A stretch of DNA of 13,922 nucleotides from Halomonas sp. (GTDB lineage: Bacteria; Pseudomonadota; Gammaproteobacteria; Pseudomonadales; Oleiphilaceae): positions 1-13,922 of the forward strand of contig SLIH01000143.1 in assembly GCA_007135745.1 (NCBI GenBank), in the 5' to 3' direction. The translations under genes and the position numbers were made by a program. The notes beneath the pieces were generated by a model, which was not told the DNA's origin, searched no databases, and saw only the letters and a program-made list of their open reading frames with translations. Below, piece after piece: positions 7,347 through 13,922 of the stretch (positions within the stretch are counted from its first letter, which is position 1; each line of letters begins with the position of its first letter).

Positions 7347-8023
7347 TTGGTGTCAGTGGTCGCGGACGCTATCGGTCCGATATTGGCCTGATCCGCTGGG
7401 CACTACGAAGCTGCGGCGCCCGTACACTCTGGCTACTGCCAGGCATGACGATCCCATGGTCGCGACTGGACGGGGTGGTCATTGCCGGTGGCATTCACGT
7501 CCACCCCCAACGCTATCACCAGCAACCCGAAATCCGCGCGGCATACAACCCGGCCCGGGACGAGCTGGAGTTCACGCTCCTGCACGGCGCCCATCGTCGC
7601 GGCCTTCCCGTGCTGGGCATCTGCCGGGGCGCCCAGGCCATCAATATTTTCCAGGGGGGTGATCTGCACCAGGACATCACATCCATGCGCCGTGAAACCC
7701 GTCCTCAGCGCCTGCTGCTGCCGCTGCAGCAGGTACTGATTAAAGAAGGCTCGCGGCTCAGTGGCATTCTTGAGCACAGACGGCTTGGGGCCAACCGCCT
7801 GCACAGCCAGGCCATACGGCGCCTGGGTCGGGGGCTGGATGTGGCCGCCCTGGATCGGGACGGCTTTGTGCAGGCCATTGAGGGGATGGAAGACCAGTGG
7901 CTGGTTGGAGTCCAGTGGCACCCGGAGTATTTGCTGTACCGACCGGCCCACCGACGGCTTTTCCGGGAACTGGTGCGAGCAGCCGGCATCCGGGCCAGAC
8001 AGGAAGAAAAACGGACCGGGTAA
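7325..8023 (+). CDS. Class I glutamine amidotransferase-like, gamma-glutamyl-GABA hydrolase (PuuD/peptidase C26) family protein
   Basis: A 232-residue cytosolic protein with the complete class I triad: nucleophile Cys100 in PVLGICRGAQAINIFQGG (95-112), and His199 and Glu201 in GVQWHPEYL. Other family marks are the N-terminal strand VLIGVSGR, the oxyanion-side strand DGVVIAGGIHVHPQRY (49-64), and NRLHSQAIRRLGRGL (157-171), which corresponds to the NSLHHQAI segment of PuuD-like enzymes. It is somewhat shorter than E. coli PuuD. The family hydrolyses gamma-glutamyl amide bonds. Next to an amidoligase it could trim or recycle the ligase product, or supply an amino group, and the sequence cannot decide between these. 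The ATG at 7325 lies within the end of the amidoligase gene, with AGGA (7312-7315) 9 nt upstream. The stop is 6 bp from the stop of the convergent small gene. Confidence 0.87.
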   Translation: MGRRRVLIGVSGRGRYRSDIGLIRWALRSCGARTLWLLPGMTIPWSRLDGVVIAGGIHVHPQRYHQQPEIRAAYNPARDELEFTLLHGAHRRGLPVLGICRGAQAINIFQGGDLHQDITSMRRETRPQRLLLPLQQVLIKEGSRLSGILEHRRLGANRLHSQAIRRLGRGLDVAALDRDGFVQAIEGMEDQWLVGVQWHPEYLLYRPAHRRLFRELVRAAGIRARQEEKRTG

Positions 8024-8029
8024 AGACCC

Positions 8030-8230
8030 TCAGACCGCCATGTACTTACGCAGCAAAACCTTCACCAGCCGGATCTCGGGCGTATCCGTGCGATAACTCT
8101 TCAGGTGCTGCTCGGTAAAACGGGCCAGGGTGGCCCGGTTCTTGATGAAGTGCGGATCAATACCGGTTATGCGCCGAAGAACCCGGCGTTCCTTGGGGGT
8201 CAGTCGAATCTGGTCATCATGTACAATCAT
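8030..8230 (-). CDS. Small basic protein of unknown function
   Basis: A 66-residue reading frame from the ATG at 8230, beginning MIVHDDQIRLTPKERRVLRRI and ending VLLRKYMAV. I do not recognise the family. It is rich in Arg/Lys and looks helical (KERRVLRRITG, RATLARFTEQHL, EIRLVKVLLRKY), with no signal peptide or membrane segment. An upstream GTG at 8281 would extend it by 17 residues, but those codons fall inside the heptad repeat and do not look like protein, so the ATG is preferred. No clear Shine-Dalgarno sequence precedes the ATG. It lies downstream of tamB on the same strand across the repeat, and ends 6 bp from the convergent amidotransferase gene. It is kept because it fills the gap neatly and has plausible composition. 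Confidence 0.55.
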   Translation of the reverse strand: MIVHDDQIRLTPKERRVLRRITGIDPHFIKNRATLARFTEQHLKSYRTDTPEIRLVKVLLRKYMAV

Positions 8231-8248
8231 GGCCCGGCACAAAAGCGA

Positions 8249-8388
8249 GTTACAGGTTAAAGGTCGCAGGTTCCAGGGCACAAGTCAAAAGTGAGATACC
8301 ACCGGAGATCTCGTACCTTGCCATGGTGCGGTTCGCTCCGCTCACCACACCCTACAAAACTCGCAACTTGTAACCTGTAACCTGCAAC
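8249..8388. repeat. Composite intergenic repeat: two inverted arrays of degenerate 7-bp units around a hairpin
   Basis: Bases 8249-8290 divide into six consecutive 7-mers, GTTACAG, GTTAAAG, GTCGCAG, GTTCCAG, GGCACAA and GTCAAAA. Bases 8354-8388 divide into five 7-mers of the opposite orientation, ACAAAAC, TCGCAAC, TTGTAAC, CTGTAAC and CTGCAAC. The arrays are inverted relative to each other: 8249-8259 (GTTACAGGTTA) is the exact reverse complement of 8371-8381, about 110 bp apart. Between them lies a palindromic segment (8324-8347). The element fills almost all of the gap between tamB and the small gene and stops 5 bp short of the tamB stop codon. Short degenerate heptad arrays of this kind occur between genes in various bacteria; their function here is unknown. 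Confidence 0.75.
8324..8347. repeat. REP-like imperfect palindrome at the centre of the heptad element
   Basis: TGGT-GCGG (8324-8331) can pair with CCGC (8338-8341) and ACCA (8344-8347), leaving a 6-base loop TTCGCT and a 2-base TC bulge. It is followed by CACCCTAC, so the segment resembles the GGTGCG...CACC palindromes scattered between genes in many proteobacteria. It could fold in RNA read from either strand. There is no T-run, so it is not a clear intrinsic terminator. Confidence 0.5.
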
Positions 8389-8393
8389 TTTCT

Positions 8394-11300
8394 TCAATAA
8401 TCCCGCTGATAGAAGATATCGATGGAATCCGCCAGACCGCTGGCCGCCTCCAGGAAGACCTGACGGGTCAGATCGTAGCGCACGGCGAGGCGGTTAACCG
8501 GCTGGAAGAGACCAACACCATAGCGCAGGCTGAGTCGATCCGTGATATACCCGGAAGCGACAACACTGGCCTCGTCACCGACACCTTCCTGTTCCAGCTG
8601 AAGGTCTCGGATACCGACCATTTCACCCAGCTCACGGGTAACCGGCGCTGCCTGAGCCAGACCCAGCGCCAGGGCAACCTCACCGACTACGTTGCTGTCG
8701 CCCTCGGTCCGAAGCGGCCGTCCAAAGACCAGATAGGACAACGCCTGTTGCTCGCTCATGGCCGGCTCGGAGAATATCTCGGCCTGGGGCTCCTCCGCCC
8801 GACCCGTAAGGCGAATACCAGCGACCACATCCCCTACCTCGCGTACAGCCTCAATATCCAGGAAGGGCTCATCCAATGGACCGGAGAAGATCAGCTGCGC
8901 ACGCCGGATGGTCAGGCGCTGGCCATAGATCTGATAACGGCCATCAATCAGTCCCAGCTCACCCCGGGCTTCCATTTCATCCACCAGCCGCAGCTGCCCC
9001 CGAAGGTTACCCGTGACCCCGAAGCCTTCAAAGCTGACCCTGTCTTCCCCGACAACGACCAACAGATCCATACGCAGGGGCAGTGCCTCGGCCCTTACTT
9101 CCTCGCCAACCACTTCTTCATCTTCGGAAACGCGAACCGCAGTCTCGGGCAGCGACTGAATCTCAACCGCACCACGGGGAACATCCACACGCCCCCCGAC
9201 AAGCAGGCCGTCTGCGTCATAACGAATCTCAAGCGCCGGAAAAACCGTCAGTCTCGCAAAGGGTTCCACAGACACCGGCAACTGCTCACCGTCTACGCGC
9301 ACATTAGCAACCAGCCCATCAGACCAGCTCGCCTCGCCACTGACTTCACCGGTTCCTTCGTCGCCACTGCTCCACTGACCACCAATCTCAGCCCGATTTC
9401 CCCCGACCAGAACCTGCAACTCAAGGGTATCGAAACGCATGGGGATACGTGGATCCGAAAGCCGCCCCTGCGTAAGCTGGAGTTCCCCTTCCACGTCCGG
9501 CATACGCAGAGGACCGGACAATTGAGCCTGGCCCTGCAATTGCCCTTCAACCACATCCAGATCCAGGAAGGGACGGGCAATGGCAAGGTCCAGGTCTTCC
9601 AGCCGGAATCGACCCTCTATGGGATAATCCTCATTGCGGGTATCCAGACTGAGTTCGGCATTGGCCGCGCCCAACTCCGGTCCGGCAAGATCAAAGGTCA
9701 GCCGTACCGATTCCGGATCGAGCTCGCCTTCGGCACGCAGACGCTCGTAATGGATGGGCATCCAGCGCTCCGTCTCGCCACGTTCAGCATCAGGAAAGGC
9801 ATCCATATCGTCAGGATCGATGGTGCGCAGGACCTCGACACGACCGGAGCCCGCATCCACCCAGAGATTGCCCCTGGGGCCTTCGGCGCCCAGCGAGATA
9901 TTTACGTACGCATCCAGGTTATCGTCCCAGCGCACATCCGGAGGCAACCAGGGTTGTACGATCCGGGTTGGCATATTATTGAGGCCGAGCGCCAGCTTCT
10001 GTTCCGGGAAAAGTTGCTGTTCATCGGCGCACAGGCTGGCCTCATCCCAACCCCAGCAATGGGCACCGAGCACTACGGCTTCCCGCGGATCAACGCTGAG
10101 TTCAGCCGGGGTCTGAAGCAGCCAGAGCTGCTCAAAGGCCGCCACCGCCCCGCTGATGACGCTGCCCTGCCAGGCCCCGTTCTGCCAGCCCCCCTGGGCC
10201 CCGAGATCAAGCTCCACCATGGGATGGACAAGGTGCACCGAGAGCCGGTGATCCGCCTCGTCGCCCTGAAATTCGATGCGACCGGCATCCAGCATCTGTT
10301 CCGCCGCCGACAGACCAGACCAGCTCAGCGTGGCTTCGCCCCCCAGCGCCTCGTGCAGCGTGGCCCGCAGACTGAGACTCTCCAGCTCAATCTCTTGCGG
10401 CTCCCAGGCCAGAGCCTGACCATCCAGTTGCGCCATACCCTGCGGTTTGCCAAGCAAATCGCTGGCGGCAACACGGCCCTCAAGCTGCCCTGCAAGGCCG
10501 GGCCAGAACTGATCCAGAGCGGACAGCCCGATGTGGAGATCCGCATCAATCTGCCCCGCCTGGCGGGCGTTCCCCGAGAGCCGATTATCGCCAAAACGCA
10601 GATCCAGTTCCCGCAGCGTCCAGTTTTCTCCAGCCAGGCTCCCGCGGCCGGCGAGTTGTACCGGCTGTTCCCTGAGTTCACCGCTGATATCGACGTCGGC
10701 ATCCAGCTCAAGCCCCTCCTCCGGAAGGCTTCCCCTGCTGCGAAGAGACCCGGACAGATCACCCGCCAGTTCCTCCAGCCAGAAGCCGGGATTGACTCCA
10801 GCCAGGGCCAGATCCGCATCCCAACGGAAGAGTTCGTCCCAACCGAGATCCAAACGTCCGTCAATCCGCCCCTGAGCGGCACTCAGGGCGAGCTGCGGCA
10901 GACGAATTCCGGAAAAATCACCATTGAACGGGGTGCTGACGTGAACGGGCCCTTCCGACGTGGACAGGTAGCCATCCAGTTCCCCGTGATAGTCGGACCC
11001 ACGCAGGGCAAATGCCAGGGCTGCCTGCTCAAGCACCACAGGGGGCGCTTCCATCTCCGGGAAAAGCCGGAGCCAGGGGAAGTTACGCCAGTCAAGGTCT
11101 GCTTCCACCAACAGCTGTTCCGTCCAGTCCACCCGTCCCTCGGCCAGTCTGAGGTACTGATGCTCGGACAGATCCAGATTGAGATGATCCACGCGCGCCC
11201 TTTCCAGGTCCACGTGTCCGGCAAGGGACACCGGCGTACCGGGCTCGGTCTCCAGAATGGCATCGCCGGTGACATCCCAGCCCGCATCAAGATCACCCCG

Positions 11301-12140
11301 CGCCCGGATCAGGACATCGCTCAGCGCCAGAGTGTCCATAAGATCAGGGCTGTAGTGGAAGCGCGACGTCGCCAGCTCCAGGTCCACCGGCACGCCCGGC
11401 TCCAGGGGCTGTACCTGCCCGGAAAGCAGAGCCTGCCAGGGCGCGTGCAGTTCCGTATCCAGAATGATATTGGACACCGAACCACTCAGGTCGCTGCTCA
11501 GTTGCAACCTGTCCAGTGACTCTCCCAAACCCTGCCCCAACGTGAGCCGAGCCTGCAGAGGCCAGTCACCCTGCATCTGAACTCGCCCTCCCAGGGTGGC
11601 CGACGACGTATCCCGCTCCACCGCCAGATGATCCAGACGCAGTCGACTGCCCGCCATGTCCGCGGCCAGTTCCAGGCGATCAAAAGCCACAATCTCATTG
11701 ATGGTCAGCCTGCCCAGAACCGCGTCCTCCAGGGCCAGGCGAAACGGAACCTCGATCGACGGCAGCGCAATGGCCTCGGTTCTTGGCTCGGTCTCCTGCT
11801 CACCCTCGGGCAGCGATACATCAATCGACTCGCTGTAAAGGCCGTCAAGGCAGACCTTTACCCGCAGCAGGCAAGACGGTCGCCAGACCATCCGCGCCTG
11901 TTCCACCGAAACACGGGTTTCGTCCGCGGAGTAGACAATCTGTTCGGCGGACCACTCACCTCCAAGCACACCGCTGTACTCACGTACCTCAAGATTGGGT
12001 ACCTGCTCCAGCGCCCAGCGTCCACCGGTCTCGGTGAAAAACAACCAGAACACAACGCCGACCGTGATCAGGACGGTCAGCGCCAGAAACAGGGCGGTTG
12101 CGACCGCTGTCCAGGAGACAAGACGAATGACGATCTTCAC
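8394..12140 (-). CDS. tamB: TamB, inner-membrane-anchored translocation and assembly module protein
   Basis: A 1248-residue protein. One N-terminal membrane anchor (about 8-35, rich in V/A/L/F) is followed by FFTETGGRWALEQV, matching the start of TamB proteins. A very long periplasmic body of repeated short beta-strands (alternating hydrophobic/polar, many DLDLS and GxLxLxDG-like turns) fits the hydrophobic-groove taco fold of the AsmA/TamB/VPS13-like family. The C-terminal DUF490 (TamB) domain ends GVGDEASVVASGYITDRLSLRYGVGLFQPV...LEAASGLADSIDIFYQRDY, which resembles the E. coli TamB terminus closely. With TamA it spans the envelope and contributes to outer-membrane protein insertion and/or phospholipid transport. 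It starts with GTG at 12140, which overlaps the tamA TGA by 4 bp (GTGA), so translation is probably coupled. Length is similar to E. coli TamB. Confidence 0.95.
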   Translation of the reverse strand: MKIVIRLVSWTAVATALFLALTVLITVGVVFWLFFTETGGRWALEQVPNLEVREYSGVLGGEWSAEQIVYSADETRVSVEQARMVWRPSCLLRVKVCLDGLYSESIDVSLPEGEQETEPRTEAIALPSIEVPFRLALEDAVLGRLTINEIVAFDRLELAADMAGSRLRLDHLAVERDTSSATLGGRVQMQGDWPLQARLTLGQGLGESLDRLQLSSDLSGSVSNIILDTELHAPWQALLSGQVQPLEPGVPVDLELATSRFHYSPDLMDTLALSDVLIRARGDLDAGWDVTGDAILETEPGTPVSLAGHVDLERARVDHLNLDLSEHQYLRLAEGRVDWTEQLLVEADLDWRNFPWLRLFPEMEAPPVVLEQAALAFALRGSDYHGELDGYLSTSEGPVHVSTPFNGDFSGIRLPQLALSAAQGRIDGRLDLGWDELFRWDADLALAGVNPGFWLEELAGDLSGSLRSRGSLPEEGLELDADVDISGELREQPVQLAGRGSLAGENWTLRELDLRFGDNRLSGNARQAGQIDADLHIGLSALDQFWPGLAGQLEGRVAASDLLGKPQGMAQLDGQALAWEPQEIELESLSLRATLHEALGGEATLSWSGLSAAEQMLDAGRIEFQGDEADHRLSVHLVHPMVELDLGAQGGWQNGAWQGSVISGAVAAFEQLWLLQTPAELSVDPREAVVLGAHCWGWDEASLCADEQQLFPEQKLALGLNNMPTRIVQPWLPPDVRWDDNLDAYVNISLGAEGPRGNLWVDAGSGRVEVLRTIDPDDMDAFPDAERGETERWMPIHYERLRAEGELDPESVRLTFDLAGPELGAANAELSLDTRNEDYPIEGRFRLEDLDLAIARPFLDLDVVEGQLQGQAQLSGPLRMPDVEGELQLTQGRLSDPRIPMRFDTLELQVLVGGNRAEIGGQWSSGDEGTGEVSGEASWSDGLVANVRVDGEQLPVSVEPFARLTVFPALEIRYDADGLLVGGRVDVPRGAVEIQSLPETAVRVSEDEEVVGEEVRAEALPLRMDLLVVVGEDRVSFEGFGVTGNLRGQLRLVDEMEARGELGLIDGRYQIYGQRLTIRRAQLIFSGPLDEPFLDIEAVREVGDVVAGIRLTGRAEEPQAEIFSEPAMSEQQALSYLVFGRPLRTEGDSNVVGEVALALGLAQAAPVTRELGEMVGIRDLQLEQEGVGDEASVVASGYITDRLSLRYGVGLFQPVNRLAVRYDLTRQVFLEAASGLADSIDIFYQRDY

Positions 12141-13873
12141 AGCTCCGACCCCATGGAAAAGTGCAGGCGGATTTCCTCCGGCCCATCAAGCGCGCGAGCC
12201 AGATCCAGACGCAAGGGCCCAACAGGCGACACCCACCGAATCCCGACCCCCACACCGGTTTTCAGTGCATCGCCCAGTTCATCAAAGGCATTACCCTGAT
12301 CCACAAAGGTGGCCAGACGCCAGGTCTGGGAAAGCGGGTACTGATACTCCGCGCTGTTGGCGATCATGAAACGCCCCCCGATCCGATTGCCATCTTCATC
12401 CTGGGGTGACAGCCGACGAAAGCCATAGCCGCGCACACTCTGGTCACCACCGGCGAAAAAGCGCAACGAAGGCGGCACTCGACTGAAGTTGTTGGTCCCT
12501 ACCGCACCTGCCTGTAGCCTCGCCAGAAAGCGGTGACCGCCCCTGCCCAGCGTAATCAGCCCCCGCGCCTGGGCCTCAACGTTGAGGATGTCCACATCCG
12601 AAAACACATTGCGCTGGCTACCGGCCATTTCAAGCTGGAGGCGATACCCACGACTCGGATCCACCGGTGAATCGCGCTTGAGAAGGGTATAACCCAGACC
12701 GGGCAAAACCAGCACAGTGCGGTCCCTGTCGTCACCCACCTGGAAACGATCATCCTCACGCCGCAGGGAAACCACCTGCTGCCATCCGGAATCCAGCTCG
12801 TGAGTCCACTGAGTACCCACGGTTATACGTTCTGAGCGGGTATCCTCGATGTCCTCGGTCTGATAGGCGCCAGTGAAACGCAAACTGTCGGTCATTGGCG
12901 GGTTCAGGGGGATCTCATAGAAACCACCAATATTCTGGCGCGGTTCGGAGAGTTCCATTTCAGCCCCGCGCCGGTGGCCCCGCGGATTAACGTAATGCTG
13001 GGTCCAGGTGGTCCGAATGCGTGGACCCACGTCCGTGGAGAAACCGAGACCCGCACCCAGGGAGTGGCGTGTACGCTCCTCAAGATTCACGTGCACGGGG
13101 ATTTCGCGATCCTCGGCCCGAGACGGATCAGCATCAACCAGCACATTCTGGAAATAGTTGGACCCCCTGAGGTCACGACTGAGCTGAATGATGTGGTCGG
13201 AATCATAAGGCGTACCAGGCTCAAACCGCACAAAACGACGCAGCAACCGATGATCGAAATAGATTTCCTCATCGAAACTGGTTTCTCCCAGCGTGTAACG
13301 CTCGCCACTTTCATAGATCAGCCTGACATCAGCGACTCCTTCCTCGGGGTTGACCTTCAACTGACGGGTGGTAAAGCCACCGTCAAAGAAGCCGAAACGC
13401 AACGCCTGATTCCGATAATAGCGCTTAACCGCCTCGTAATCCCCGTGATTGAGTACATTCCCCTCCCGCAAACGTCGGCCATCCGGAAGTCTGAAAGCGT
13501 CCATCTCACTGGCCGCCCCCCTGACCTCCAGCTGAACCTCGCGCAGGCGCACAGGCTCGCCCGGTGTGACCTCCAGCCTCAGAACCGGTGTATCATCCGC
13601 AATAACCCGGTATCGGACCTGCCCGCGGTAGTACCCCAGCGCCCGCATGGCCTTTTGCGCCTGATCACGGGCATGACTGCCAAAACGCCGCAGAGAGGTC
13701 ACATCACGATCGCCAAGGTCGCCTACGTAGGCGCGGATATTCTCTTCGATGGCCTCGTGCTCGGGATCAACGATCACCTCCAGACGCGCACCATGGGCAT
13801 GGGCTGACACGATCCAGATAAGGAGCACCAGAAAAGCAGTTAACAGACGATGAAAAACCGGGGATCGAGTCAT
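12137..13873 (-). CDS. tamA: TamA, Omp85-family outer-membrane component of the TAM complex
   Basis: A 578-residue Omp85 protein. A signal peptide (about 1-26, ending SAHA) precedes three POTRA domains (roughly 29-105, 106-185 and 186-265). The first includes ALGYYRGQVRYRV and the third includes GETSFDEEIYFDHRLLRRFVRFEPGTPY. A 16-strand-type barrel follows (about 266-578), with the conserved loop-6 motif VRGYG at 480-484 in FAGGDQSVRGYGFRRL, the late strands EYQYPLSQTWRLATFVDQGNAF and VGPLRLDLA, and a terminal strand RLHFSMGSEL that parallels the end of E. coli TamA. It sits in the outer membrane and contacts TamB through its POTRA region. The ATG at 13873 gives a clean signal peptide, but no Shine-Dalgarno sequence precedes it. 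It is the first gene of the tamAB operon, and the upstream neighbour is outside the window. Confidence 0.95.
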   Translation of the reverse strand: MTRSPVFHRLLTAFLVLLIWIVSAHAHGARLEVIVDPEHEAIEENIRAYVGDLGDRDVTSLRRFGSHARDQAQKAMRALGYYRGQVRYRVIADDTPVLRLEVTPGEPVRLREVQLEVRGAASEMDAFRLPDGRRLREGNVLNHGDYEAVKRYYRNQALRFGFFDGGFTTRQLKVNPEEGVADVRLIYESGERYTLGETSFDEEIYFDHRLLRRFVRFEPGTPYDSDHIIQLSRDLRGSNYFQNVLVDADPSRAEDREIPVHVNLEERTRHSLGAGLGFSTDVGPRIRTTWTQHYVNPRGHRRGAEMELSEPRQNIGGFYEIPLNPPMTDSLRFTGAYQTEDIEDTRSERITVGTQWTHELDSGWQQVVSLRREDDRFQVGDDRDRTVLVLPGLGYTLLKRDSPVDPSRGYRLQLEMAGSQRNVFSDVDILNVEAQARGLITLGRGGHRFLARLQAGAVGTNNFSRVPPSLRFFAGGDQSVRGYGFRRLSPQDEDGNRIGGRFMIANSAEYQYPLSQTWRLATFVDQGNAFDELGDALKTGVGVGIRWVSPVGPLRLDLARALDGPEEIRLHFSMGSEL

Positions 13874-13879
13874 GCCGGC

Positions 13880-13888
13880 ATGATACCA
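13880..13888 (-). promoter_or_regulatory. Candidate extended -10 element immediately upstream of tamA
   Basis: Read on the minus strand, TGG-TATCAT occupies 13888-13880. It fits the TGn extended -10 layout and is 5/6 to TATAAT. Only six bases (GCCGGC) separate it from the tamA ATG, so a transcript from it would begin at or next to the start codon. No good -35 was seen at standard spacing. This is suggestive only. Confidence 0.25.
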
Positions 13889-13922
13889 GCGTGATCGCCC
13901 CCGGCCATGGGATTTCGAACAA

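Noticed and set aside
8249..8388. Heptad arrays considered as a CRISPR array
   Set aside because: The units are 7 bp, contiguous and degenerate with no spacers, and no cas gene is present.
8748..11519. A 923-codon open frame on the + strand opposite tamB
   Set aside because: It lies wholly antisense to the clear tamB gene. Its translation is rich in Gln, Pro, Arg, His and Gly with no recognisable domain, and long antisense frames are expected in GC-rich genes with strong third-position bias.
12974..13807. A 277-codon + strand frame opposite tamA
   Set aside because: It is antisense to the supported TamA reading frame, with no recognisable motif and no credible ribosome binding site.

Overview
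The window reads as ordinary chromosome from a Gram-negative, GC-rich gammaproteobacterium. The evidence is an outer-membrane FadL-type barrel, a lipoprotein-anchored RND efflux pair and a tamA-tamB operon, all with dense coding, short overlaps and consistent codon style. Acidic residues are fairly frequent in several proteins, which would fit a halophilic or haloalkaliphilic relative, but the genus cannot be fixed from this sequence. No tRNA, rRNA, CRISPR array, transposase or phage gene was seen. No gene-free stretch exceeds about 200 bases.

Layout. (1) 2-178 (+) is the C-terminal end of a sensor histidine kinase, cut by the window edge. (2) 276-1586 (+) is a FadL/OMPP1/TodX outer-membrane transport protein. 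(3) Convergent to it, and overlapping it by 13 bp, is a minus-strand efflux operon: an RND periplasmic adaptor lipoprotein (5835-4774) followed, with a 4-bp ATGA overlap, by the inner-membrane RND permease (4777-1574). No outer-membrane factor gene is present. (4) A divergent intergenic region of about 190 bp leads into a plus-strand cluster: a small YkoF/thiamine-binding-like protein (6030-6287), an amidoligase-family protein (6351-7346) and a class I glutamine-amidotransferase-like hydrolase (7325-8023). The last two overlap by 22 bp. (5) Convergent to that cluster is a small unrecognised minus-strand gene (8230-8030). (6) Next is an intergenic composite repeat (8249-8388): two inverted arrays of degenerate 7-bp units around a central hairpin. 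(7) The rest is the minus-strand tamA-tamB operon (13873-8394), encoding the outer-membrane Omp85 protein TamA and its inner-membrane-anchored partner TamB.

How the genes work together. TamA and TamB form one envelope machine. The adaptor and permease form one pump, which must borrow a TolC-type channel encoded elsewhere. The least understood part is the amidoligase plus glutamine-amidotransferase pair. Both domains are known separately, and their pairing has been described from comparative genomics as a predicted peptide/amide-forming and hydrolysing module, but to my knowledge its substrate is unknown. Here the pair sits directly behind a predicted small-molecule-binding protein, which makes this three-gene cluster the best candidate in the window for an uncharacterised system. 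The second item of interest is the composite heptad repeat next to the tamB stop codon.
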